Assembly (NCBI GenBank): GCA_002499455.1
Contig: DALN01000009.1
Span: 1-9,694 of the forward strand
Direction: 5' to 3'
Length of the DNA stretch: 9,694 nucleotides
DNA from: Methanoculleus sp. UBA77
GTDB lineage: Archaea; Halobacteriota; Methanomicrobia; Methanomicrobiales; Methanoculleaceae
A program made the position numbers and the translations under genes. The notes under the pieces were generated by a model. The model did not search any database. It was not told the origin of the DNA and saw only the letters and a list, made by a program, of their open reading frames with translations. Positions 1 through 5,856 of the stretch are shown here, one piece after another (position 1 is the stretch's first letter; the number at the start of each line of letters is the position of its first letter).

Positions 1-1731
1 CGCGGGGGCGTCGTTGATCCCGTCGCCGACCATCGCCACCCGGTATCGCTCCTGCACCTCCCGGATCTTTGCCGCCTTCTCGTGCGGCAGGACACCGGCG
101 AAGAACTCGTCGAGACCGAGTTCTCCCGCCACCCACGCGGCGACGTCGCGGTTGTCGCCGGTCAGCATCATGCACCGGACGCCCATCTCCGTGAGGCGGG
201 CGATCGCCTCCCTTGATTCCGGCCGGATGATGTCCGCGAGCGCGAGCGCCCCGGTGAGCCCGCCATCCTCGAGCAGGAAGACGACGGTCTTGCCCTGGCG
301 CTGGAGCGCCTCGACTCGCCGGTCTTCGACCGTTATCCCCTGTTCGGCAAGGTAGCCGGGCCCCACCACGCGGACGGTCCGGCCGCCGGCCGTTCCCTCG
401 ACGCCTCTGCCCGGGATCGCCCGGAAGTCGTCGAGCGGCATCAGGGAGAGCCCCCGCTCCTCCGCACTCCTGACGACGCCCCGGGCGAGCGGGTGCTCGG
501 AGTGCACCTCCACCGACGCTGCCGCCCGGACCACGTCGCCCTCCGCCGCGCCGCCGAAGGCGAGGACGTCGGTGACCCCGAATCTTCCCGTCGTGAGGGT
601 GCCGGTCTTGTCGAAGACGACTGCCTCGAGGTCTTTTGCCCGTTCAAATGCGCTCCTGTTCCGGATAAGGAACCCGGACCGGGCGGCGATGGCCGTCGAG
701 ACCGCGACCACGAGCGGAATGGCGAGGCCGAGGGCGTGGGGGCAGGTGATGACCATCACGGTCGCGGCCCGTTCCACCGCAAACCCGGTGCTCTCCCCGA
801 GGACGAGCCAGGCTGAAAACGTCGCCGCACCGACCGAGAGCGCGATCACCACCAGGAGGAACGCCGCCCGGTCTGCAAGGTCCTGGGTGCGGGACCGGCT
901 CTCCTGCGCCTTCCGCACGAGGTCGATCACCTGGGCAAGGTAGGTCTCCGCCCCCGTCTTCCTGACCTCGACGACGATCGAGCCCTCGCCGTTGATCGCC
1001 CCGCCGATGACCTCGTCGCCGGCTCCCTTCTCCACCGGCCTCGACTCCCCGGTGAGCATAGCCTCGTTGACGCTTGTCGCCCCCTCGACGACCACCCCGT
1101 CCACCGGCACCTTCTCGCCGGGCCGGACGAGGACCCGGTCGCCGGGCGCGAGCCGGTCGACGGGTACGTCGTCCGTCCCCCCGTTCCGGAGAAGATGGGC
1201 CTCCGACGGCATGACCCTGACCAGCTCCTCGAGCGCTCGCGACGCGCCGAGCACCGAGCGCATCTCTATCCAGTGGCCGAGCAGCATGATGTCGATCAGG
1301 GTGGCAAGCTCCCAGAAGAACCCCTCTTCACCGACGATGCCGAGGACGACCGCCGAACTGTAGACGTAGGCGACGGTGATCGCGACGGCGATGAGCGTCA
1401 TCATGCCGGGCATCCGCGCCCGGAGTTCGCTCACGATGCCGGAAAGAAACGGCCAGCCGCCGTAGAGGTAGACCACGGTCGCAAGGGCGAGGAGGAGGTA
1501 GTCGGAGCCCGGGAACCGGATGGTGATCCCGAGCAGCGCCTGGACCGGCGCCGAGAGGAGAAGGATCGGGACCGTGAGGATGGTCGAGACGATAAACCGC
1601 CGTCGGAAGTCTTCGAGAGCGTGGTGATGGTGCGATCCGCCGCCCCGGTGCGCCTCCGGCGGCTTCTGCCGGCCCGCCCCCTCAAGCCGCGTCTCGTGCT
1701 GCCGCCCGGCCTCCCCGTGGTCATGGTCCAT
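1..1731 (-). CDS. copB: Copper-type P1B ATPase (CopB-like, CPH motif), C-terminus beyond window
   Basis: Membrane pump that would couple ATP hydrolysis to copper (or silver) export from the cytoplasm. The 577 visible residues show a His-rich N-terminus (MDHDHGE at 1-7, SHHHH near 34-37), four helices at about 45-60, 78-97, 108-128 and 138-156, the actuator motif TGES (227-230), two core helices with the metal-site motif CPH (330-332), the phosphorylation site DKTGTLT (374-380), the nucleotide-domain SEHP motif (H413-P414), TGDN (524-527) and the hinge GDGINDAPA (569-577). CPH plus a His-rich tail, and no CXXC HMA domain, is the known pattern of the P1B-3 group (Archaeoglobus CopB type, Cu(II)-preferring). 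Roughly 70 residues, with the last helices and the rest of the metal site, lie left of base 1. The ATG at 1731 is chosen because GGAGGG (1738-1743) sits six bases ahead; the frame stays open upstream and an ATG at 1917 would add 62 Ser/Gly/Pro-rich residues. Exact metal is inferred; the family is near certain. Confidence 0.95.
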   Translation of the reverse strand, partial: MDHDHGEAGRQHETRLEGAGRQKPPEAHRGGGSHHHHALEDFRRRFIVSTILTVPILLLSAPVQALLGITIRFPGSDYLLLALATVVYLYGGWPFLSGIVSELRARMPGMMTLIAVAITVAYVYSSAVVLGIVGEEGFFWELATLIDIMLLGHWIEMRSVLGASRALEELVRVMPSEAHLLRNGGTDDVPVDRLAPGDRVLVRPGEKVPVDGVVVEGATSVNEAMLTGESRPVEKGAGDEVIGGAINGEGSIVVEVRKTGAETYLAQVIDLVRKAQESRSRTQDLADRAAFLLVVIALSVGAATFSAWLVLGESTGFAVERAATVMVITCPHALGLAIPLVVAVSTAIAARSGFLIRNRSAFERAKDLEAVVFDKTGTLTTGRFGVTDVLAFGGAAEGDVVRAAASVEVHSEHPLARGVVRSAEERGLSLMPLDDFRAIPGRGVEGTAGGRTVRVVGPGYLAEQGITVEDRRVEALQRQGKTVVFLLEDGGLTGALALADIIRPESREAIARLTEMGVRCMMLTGDNRDVAAWVAGELGLDEFFAGVLPHEKAAKIREVQERYRVAMVGDGINDAPA

Positions 1732-1945
1732 GCCGGTCCCTCCGCCGCCGGAGTTCTTCCCTCCTGATGTCGCGGTCTGCGTAGCGCTTCCGGAGGACAG
1801 GGCAGAGGGCGAACCGGACCCGGGCGTCGATGACGGGGGAGGCGGGCAGCCGGTGGAGCGCTCTACCCGACCTGGAAGACGGAAGCACTGGCCTTTCTCC
1901 AGATCTGCGGCAGCCATCCCGGTACAGGTGCATGGAATCGTCCAT
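1721..1945 (-). CDS. Possible small protein with SHOCT-like C-terminal end
   Basis: A 74-codon frame immediately upstream of the copper ATPase, overlapping its start by 11 bases (ATPase ATG at 1731, stop of this frame at 1721). Residues about 50-70 read PVLRKRYADRDIRREELRRR, which resembles the short SHOCT motif (a Leu, K/R-R-Y-A, an acidic Ile turn, then E-E/L); SHOCT proteins are small, often membrane-anchored, archaeal and bacterial proteins of unknown role. Against a real gene: the N-terminal part is arginine-rich with no membrane helix, composition is like that of spurious frames in GC-rich DNA, and no ribosome binding site is visible. A TATA-like element at 1969-1976 would place a transcript start at about 1948, giving a nearly leaderless message beginning at this ATG. 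It could be a real short gene, a decayed one, or chance. The resemblance is by eye only. Confidence 0.3.
   Translation of the reverse strand: MDDSMHLYRDGCRRSGERPVLPSSRSGRALHRLPASPVIDARVRFALCPVLRKRYADRDIRREELRRRRDRHGP
1738..1743 (-). promoter_or_regulatory. Ribosome binding site deciding the ATPase start
   Basis: GGAGGG on the minus strand, six bases before the ATG at 1731. It favours this ATG over the in-frame ATG at 1917, for which I see no comparable site. The site lies inside the overlapping small frame at 1721-1945, so translation of that frame could pass over it. Confidence 0.6.
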
Positions 1946-1966
1946 GGGGTGTCATGGTCTGCGGGT

Positions 1967-1976
1967 GATGTATAAG
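1967..1976 (-). promoter_or_regulatory. TATA-like element for the minus-strand copper ATPase
   Basis: Minus-strand CTTATACATC. An archaeal start about 25 bases downstream would fall near 1948, leaving a leader of roughly 215 bases before the ATPase ATG or almost none before the small frame at 1945. A second candidate further upstream (minus-strand TTTATATA at 2107-2114) competes with it. Confidence 0.35.
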
Positions 1977-2011
1977 TGTGCCGGGTACGGGGAAATCTGC
2001 CTCGGCCTCAC

Positions 2012-2030
2012 CGGCCGGGGCCGCCGGCCG
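2012..2030. repeat. Perfect 7-bp inverted repeat
   Basis: Left arm CGGCCGG (2012-2018), spacer GGCCG, right arm CCGGCCG (2024-2030). It lies three bases from a longer stem-loop at 2034-2066. All-GC arms arise easily in this genome, so taken alone it is weak; the pairing with its neighbour makes it worth recording. No T-run follows on either strand. Confidence 0.5.
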
Positions 2031-2033
2031 CGC

Positions 2034-2066
2034 GCAGGTACAGGAGCCACGGGCTCGTGTATCTGC
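2034..2066. repeat. Long imperfect inverted repeat (15-bp stem, 3-base loop)
   Basis: Arms 2034-2048 and 2052-2066 around the loop ACG. Of 15 positions, 13 are Watson-Crick pairs, one is a G-T wobble (2038/2062) and one is a mismatch (G2043/G2057). It is the strongest stem I found in the window. If transcription starts from the minus-strand TTTATATA at 2107-2114, the stem lies in the 5' leader of the ATPase message; otherwise it could be a protein-binding site. No T-run follows, so an intrinsic terminator is unlikely. Confidence 0.6.
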
Positions 2067-2104
2067 CTGTGAGATGGTTGCTGATGCCCTGAACGAAATG
2101 AACA

Positions 2105-2117
2105 GATATATAAATAA
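2105..2117. promoter_or_regulatory. Consensus TATA-like box readable on both strands
   Basis: GATATATAAATAA on the plus strand; the minus strand reads TTTATATA (2107-2114), a close match to the archaeal box A. A plus-strand start would fall near 2135, giving a leader of about 145 bases to the kinase ATG at 2281. A minus-strand start would fall near 2085, just before the stem-loops, with a leader of about 350 bases to the ATPase. Direction cannot be decided from sequence. Confidence 0.4.
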
Positions 2118-2221
2118 GGAACGATAGGATACTGCTCGTAATCGGGGAAACCTGCCGCCAGAAGCGCCGCATCTTCAATAAATCCTGTAAATTTAACCTG
2201 GATCTATTCGAATCGCGTGGG

Positions 2222-2250
2222 AATATTTTATCTATGCAGGGTATAAAAAT
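2222..2250 (+). promoter_or_regulatory. Promoter-proximal TATA elements of the PAS-GAF kinase
   Basis: Two AT-rich elements precede the kinase: AATATTTTA (2222-2230) and TATAAAAAT (2242-2250). The first predicts a start near 2250 and a leader of about 30 bases that keeps the ribosome binding site AAGGTGGT (2265-2272). The second predicts a start near 2270, which would remove most of that site, so the first is preferred. Confidence 0.45.
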
Positions 2251-2280
2251 CCCCTTATTACAAGAAGGTGGTCCCGGCCA

Positions 2281-4629
2281 ATGCACGAATATACGCCCGC
2301 ATACGACGATACCCTCGCGCTCTCCACCATCCTGGACGCGCTCGACGAGGGGCTGCTCGTCGTCGACTCCGGCAACCGGATAGCCTGCGCCAACAGGTAT
2401 ATCCGGCAGATCCTCGGTGTCGAGCGGGACGCGGTCATCGGGACCGATGCAGACCGGTTCGTCCTCGAGATCCTTGCACCCCGGATCATGGAGGAGTCGT
2501 GCAGGTCCGGAATCGTTGCACTTCTCTCCGATCGTTCGCCGGTTGCCGGGATCGCGTGTACGTTGCGGTCACCCGGCGGCCGGGAGGAGGCGGTCCGCTG
2601 TTCGTGCAGGGTCGTCGATGATGGACCGCTCCGTGGTATGCGGGTCATCCGCCTGTTGCCGGACTCCTCCGTCGCCGCTGAGCGTGTCGTCTCCGAAACC
2701 CCCGGGCGGAGAAGGATCGAGGAGGTTCTGCGGCAGAACGAGAACTGGTACCGGTTCCTCGTCGAGAGCCTAAACGAAGGGGTCGGGCTGATCGACAGGC
2801 AGGGCATCGCGCTCTTTGCCAACCGGAGGATGGCCGAGATCATCGGTTACACGGTCGACGAGTTGATCGGAATGCCGGTTGCCGCGATCGTCGACGAGGA
2901 CGGAGCACGGTGCCTGGGAGGATACCTGCAGAACCTGGATCAGTCCCCGCACGAGGTCTTCGAGATCGACCTGATCCGTAAAGACGGTGCCCGCGTCCAT
3001 ACGCTGATGGCGACCACCCCGATCGTCGACGCCGGCGGCGCCTGCCGGGGGTTCCTTGCCGGGATCCAGGACATCACTCCCCTCAAGCGCATGGAACTGC
3101 AGCTCCGGGAGAGCGAGGAGAAGTACCGGTCGCTCGTCGAACTCTCGGCCGAGGCCACCCTGATCCATCGCGACGGCACTATCGTGTACATCAACCCCGC
3201 CGGCATGAGGCTCCTTGGCGCTTCACGCCCCGGCGAGGTCGTCGGGAGAGCGGTTCTTGATATCGTTCACCCTGATGCACGGCACGTTGTTCGAACCCTT
3301 AGCGTTCGGGACCTGCTGGGTGAGGAGACACCGCTCGTTGAACTCCTGGTCATGAGGCTCGACGGAACGACGGTTCCCGTCGAGGGGAGGGGCACGCGGA
3401 CGCTCTTTGAGGGCGGTCCTGCAGTCCAGGTCGTCATGCGGGACGTCACCCACCGGAAGGAGGCGGAGGAGCGGTTGCAGGCAAGCAACCGGCATCTCCT
3501 GCTGCTGAACCGGATCATCGGCACGTCCGCATCGGCCCGGACGCCCGGCGAACTTCTGCAGGCGGCGCTCGACCAGACGCTCGACCTCCTGGGCTACGAC
3601 GGCGGTGCAGTCTACCTCCCCTCTGCCGGGCAGAGCGGGACCGCGCTCCAGTACGAGCGGGATATGCCTGCGACATGCCGGAAGCTGGCAGGGAGACGCC
3701 TTGAGGAACCGTGGGCGGAGGCGATTACCGCCGGCCTTCCCCGCTATCTCGAACTGGATGTGGGCCCGGACCCTCACGCATCCGAGATCCTGGAGGATCT
3801 CGGATTTGCAGCACTTGCCTGCATTCCGCTCGTCGTTGAGTCCGACATCGTTGGAACGCTCCTTGTCGGGAGCAGGGGTCGCGGGTCGTTCTCTCCCGAA
3901 GAGCGCGCACTCCTCGAGGCCATCGGCCGGGAGCTCGGTACCGGTATCCTGCGGGGGATGCTCTACCAGAGGCTCGAGGCGGCAAACCGTGAGGCGAACC
4001 TCTATCTTGACATCCTCACCCACGACATCCGGAACGCGGACAACGTCGCAAACATCTACGCCGACTTCCTCATCGACGAGCTCGATGGCGAGCCGGCCCG
4101 GCACGCCCGGAAACTGAAAGACGGGATCAAGAAGAGCATCGAGATCACCGCAAACGTCGCCACCATCCGCAAGATCCGCGAGACCCGGGCCGGGCTTACG
4201 GCGCTTGATCTCGATGCGATCGCCCGGGACGAGATCGCACACTATCCCGACCTCTGCATCCGCTACAGCGGGCTGCCCGTCCAGGTCCTCGCCGACGATC
4301 TCCTGCCTGAGGTATTCACGAACCTCATCGGTAACACCGCAAAGCACGGGGGGCCGGGTGTCGAGGTCATGGTGACGGTCGAGGACCGGGATGAAGAGAC
4401 CGTCCTCGTCACCGTCGCCGACACCGGGCCGGGCATCCCCGACGAGGCGAAGGAGACCATCTTCCACCGGTTCGAGCGGGAGGGGGGCAGGAGGGGGAGC
4501 CAGGGGCTCGGCCTCTCGATCTGCCGGATGCTCACCGCCCGTTACGGCGGCAGGATCTGGGCCGAGGATCGTGTGGCGGGCTGCCCTGGTGAGGGAGTAG
4601 CGTTCCGGTTCATCCTCCGGAAGGCATAG
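2281..4629 (+). CDS. Soluble PAS-PAS-PAS-GAF sensor histidine kinase
   Basis: A 782-residue cytoplasmic kinase that would autophosphorylate on a histidine and pass the phosphate to a receiver protein not encoded in the window. Domains in order: PAS 1 (about 12-130), PAS 2 (about 155-268, ending GIQDITPLKR), a short coiled linker (LRESEEKYR, near 275-283), PAS 3 (about 281-398, ending VMRDVTHRKEAEERL), GAF (about 405-565), then the dimerisation helix with H-box LTHDIRN (H581), N-box NLIGN (681-685), G1 box DTGPGIP (714-720), the IFHRF segment (727-731) and G2 box GSQGLGLS (739-746). No membrane helix or signal peptide is seen, so the stimulus should be cytoplasmic; PAS and GAF ligands (redox, small molecule, cofactor) cannot be read from sequence. 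HDIRN is the H-box style common in methanogen kinases. The start is supported by AAGGTGGT (2265-2272), eight bases before the ATG. The catalytic motifs look intact. Confidence 0.95.
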   Translation: MHEYTPAYDDTLALSTILDALDEGLLVVDSGNRIACANRYIRQILGVERDAVIGTDADRFVLEILAPRIMEESCRSGIVALLSDRSPVAGIACTLRSPGGREEAVRCSCRVVDDGPLRGMRVIRLLPDSSVAAERVVSETPGRRRIEEVLRQNENWYRFLVESLNEGVGLIDRQGIALFANRRMAEIIGYTVDELIGMPVAAIVDEDGARCLGGYLQNLDQSPHEVFEIDLIRKDGARVHTLMATTPIVDAGGACRGFLAGIQDITPLKRMELQLRESEEKYRSLVELSAEATLIHRDGTIVYINPAGMRLLGASRPGEVVGRAVLDIVHPDARHVVRTLSVRDLLGEETPLVELLVMRLDGTTVPVEGRGTRTLFEGGPAVQVVMRDVTHRKEAEERLQASNRHLLLLNRIIGTSASARTPGELLQAALDQTLDLLGYDGGAVYLPSAGQSGTALQYERDMPATCRKLAGRRLEEPWAEAITAGLPRYLELDVGPDPHASEILEDLGFAALACIPLVVESDIVGTLLVGSRGRGSFSPEERALLEAIGRELGTGILRGMLYQRLEAANREANLYLDILTHDIRNADNVANIYADFLIDELDGEPARHARKLKDGIKKSIEITANVATIRKIRETRAGLTALDLDAIARDEIAHYPDLCIRYSGLPVQVLADDLLPEVFTNLIGNTAKHGGPGVEVMVTVEDRDEETVLVTVADTGPGIPDEAKETIFHRFEREGGRRGSQGLGLSICRMLTARYGGRIWAEDRVAGCPGEGVAFRFILRKA

Positions 4630-4650
4630 CCTCCGGGCCGGTCCTTCCGG
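4617..4650 (+). repeat. Inverted repeat spanning the kinase stop codon
   Basis: CCGGAAGG (4617-4624) and CCTTCCGG (4643-4650) form an 8-bp perfect stem around 18 bases that include the TAG stop (4627-4629). It could stabilise the message end or slow transcription, but no T-run follows, so it is not a standard archaeal terminator. Confidence 0.4.
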
Positions 4651-4683
4651 CGCCCCGGTTCTGTGGCCGACCCAAAACGATCG

Positions 4684-4692
4684 GATTTAATT
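4684..4692 (+). promoter_or_regulatory. TATA-like element of the cupin lipoprotein gene
   Basis: GATTTAATT, centred about 28 bases before the ATG at 4716, predicts transcription starting near 4713, almost at the start codon. No GGAGG or GGTG site precedes the ATG (only GGAAAAG), consistent with a leaderless message. The element is flanked by an inverted repeat, GTGGCC (4663-4668) and GGCCAC (4697-4702), which could be a regulator-binding site. Confidence 0.4.
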
Positions 4693-4715
4693 CCCAGGCC
4701 ACGGAAAAGATAGCC

Positions 4716-5579
4716 ATGCACAGGATAGCCCCTCTTTTCCTTGCCTGTATGCTCCTCTCTGCAGGGTGCCTCACCACGACCCGGCCCCCGGCGGAGGCGG
4801 AGATAGTGCTGGTCACGCCGGTGAACGGCGTACCCTTGTTTGACAGCCAGGCGACGTTTTTCGGGCTCATCGGTGAGGAGGCCCTGCAGATCCAGGGTAA
4901 CTACAGCATTGGATGCGTTGTCATTCCTCCCGGAAACGCGACGTCTCCGCACCGATTGATCGGGAGTACCGAACTCGTCCACGTGATCGGTGGCGTGGCG
5001 GAGATCCGTTGCGGCAACGAGACGGTAATTGCCCGCGAAGGAGAGACCGTGCTCCTGCCGGAGGCGGTGCTCCAGTCGATAGCCTCGGTCGGGGATACGG
5101 ATCTCCGTTATCTGACCGTGGTCCAGCCGCCCTTCACGGCAGTGATTGAACAGTCGGGTGGCGAGCCTGCCGCGCTCAACCTGACGACGGATGAAGAGCC
5201 GCTCGTCGTTGCCGATCCCCGGACCGGGATCGAGTGGGACCTCGATTCCGGTGTAGCGGCTTACACCCTCTTAAACCCGGTCCTGATGAACGAGACGGAG
5301 ATCCCGATCGACTACAGTGTCGCCTATGTGGAGCTCCTCCCGGAAGGGTATCTCAGTTATGATGGAATCCGCGGCTCGTCCGATCTGCTCTACGTGATCG
5401 AGGGGGAGATCCAGGTCACGACGCGCGATGGCGCAGCTGTCCGGGTTCCTGCCGGGAGTGCTGCGTATATCCCCCCGGATGTGGAAAAGGAGACCCGAAA
5501 CGTCGCGGGATCGGTGACGACAATCCTCTCGTTCATCGACCCGGCGTGGACGCCGGAGAAGACCGGCCTCTGGGAATAG
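4716..5579 (+). CDS. Predicted lipoprotein with two cupin-like domains
   Basis: A 287-residue protein predicted to be exported and lipid-anchored outside the membrane. The N-terminus has a short basic start (MHR), a hydrophobic stretch (4-17) and a lipobox-like LSAGC with Cys18, followed by a Thr/Pro-rich tether. Two cupin-like barrels follow, at about 50-140 and 195-275. The first keeps PPG, H79, E86 and H89 (ELVHVIGG), but the second cupin motif (GETVLLPEAVLQS) lacks its usual histidine. The second barrel (about 205-255: LPEGYLSYDGIRG, LLYVIEGEI, VPAGSAAYIPP) has no histidine at the metal positions. A metal-dependent enzyme is therefore unlikely for domain 2 and doubtful for domain 1; ligand binding or a structural role fits better. 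It lies 86 bases after the kinase with its own promoter candidate and might be a sensory accessory, but that is inference. Specific function unknown. Confidence 0.85.
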   Translation: MHRIAPLFLACMLLSAGCLTTTRPPAEAEIVLVTPVNGVPLFDSQATFFGLIGEEALQIQGNYSIGCVVIPPGNATSPHRLIGSTELVHVIGGVAEIRCGNETVIAREGETVLLPEAVLQSIASVGDTDLRYLTVVQPPFTAVIEQSGGEPAALNLTTDEEPLVVADPRTGIEWDLDSGVAAYTLLNPVLMNETEIPIDYSVAYVELLPEGYLSYDGIRGSSDLLYVIEGEIQVTTRDGAAVRVPAGSAAYIPPDVEKETRNVAGSVTTILSFIDPAWTPEKTGLWE

Positions 5580-5590
5580 GCCTTATCCTC

Positions 5591-5602
5591 TTTCCATTTT
5601 TT
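5591..5602 (+). terminator. T-rich terminator candidate after the cupin gene
   Basis: TTTCCATTTTTT begins 11 bases after the TAG stop (5577-5579) and ends in six consecutive T residues (5597-5602). Archaeal RNA polymerase commonly terminates at such runs without a strong hairpin. Confidence 0.5.
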
Positions 5603-5690
5603 AGAAGCCTTGCCTTGCGAAGACCGGGCGGCGTATCGTACATCAGTCACAGGCGGTTCCGCGACAAAACTGCCTGTTCTGCAAATGGCA

Positions 5691-5700
5691 ACTATTATAG
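5691..5700 (+). promoter_or_regulatory. TATA-like element upstream of the PAS sensor gene
   Basis: ACTATTATAG predicts a start near 5722 and a leader of about 135 bases before the ATG at 5857; the palindrome at 5757-5768 and the hairpin at 5782-5818 would then both be transcribed. AAATTATG at 5712-5719 is an alternative element. Confidence 0.35.
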
Positions 5701-5756
5701 GGGGATCGCTCAAATTATGGTGCGATTGCATCGGGTAACTGCCCTGCCCATCCAGT

Positions 5757-5768
5757 ATACGATCGTAT
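5757..5768. repeat. Perfect 12-base palindrome, candidate operator
   Basis: ATACGATCGTAT is identical to its own reverse complement and lies 88 bases before the PAS sensor gene. A symmetric site of this length suits a dimeric helix-turn-helix regulator. A palindrome of this length is expected a few times by chance in a window this size, so the intergenic position is the main argument. Confidence 0.4.
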
Positions 5769-5781
5769 CCGGACTCACAAC

Positions 5782-5818
5782 CTCCCGCATACATGACGCC
5801 CGAACGGGCGTGCGGGGG
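5782..5818 (+). repeat. Nested hairpin in the leader of the PAS sensor gene
   Basis: The inner arms CGCCC/GGGCG close on a GAAC loop (within the near-palindrome ACGCCCGAACGGGCGT, 5796-5811). The outer arms CTCCCGCA (5782-5789) and TGCGGGGG (5811-5818) pair with one G-T wobble. The structure ends 27 bases before the ribosome binding site GAGGA (5845-5849). It lacks a T-run, so regulation of translation or a DNA-binding site is more likely than termination. Confidence 0.45.
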
Positions 5819-5856
5819 CACACAATCCCTCCAAGCCTGCTCTCGAGGACCCAACG

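Larger units (their letters stand above)
1946..2280. other. Divergent intergenic region with paired stem-loops and TATA elements
   Basis: This 335-base stretch separates the minus-strand ATPase region from the plus-strand kinase. Its left third (to about 2066) is GC-rich and holds two adjacent inverted repeats; its right part (2100-2280) is AT-rich and holds TATA-like elements at 2105-2117, 2222-2230 and 2242-2250. No convincing gene is present: a 92-codon minus-strand frame (2008-2286) runs through it, but it has no recognisable motif and overlaps the kinase start. No tRNA or known riboswitch was recognised. Confidence 0.6.

Noticed and set aside
1195..1767. Open frame of 190 codons on the plus strand, highly charged
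   Set aside because: Antisense to the copper ATPase; the D/R/E-rich composition comes from the mirror frame of the ATPase codons.
2074..2099. C/D box-like elements (TGATG, CTGA) suggesting a guide RNA
   Set aside because: The C-like and D-like boxes nearly touch, leaving no room for a guide, and no terminal stem is present.
2008..2286. Minus-strand frame of 92 codons with a hydrophobic stretch
   Set aside because: It crosses the AT-rich promoter region and the kinase start; the hydrophobic part comes from AT-rich DNA and no motif is seen.
3223..4467. Open frame of 414 codons on the minus strand
   Set aside because: Antisense to the PAS-GAF kinase, whose plus-strand frame has clear domains; composition is that of a mirror frame.
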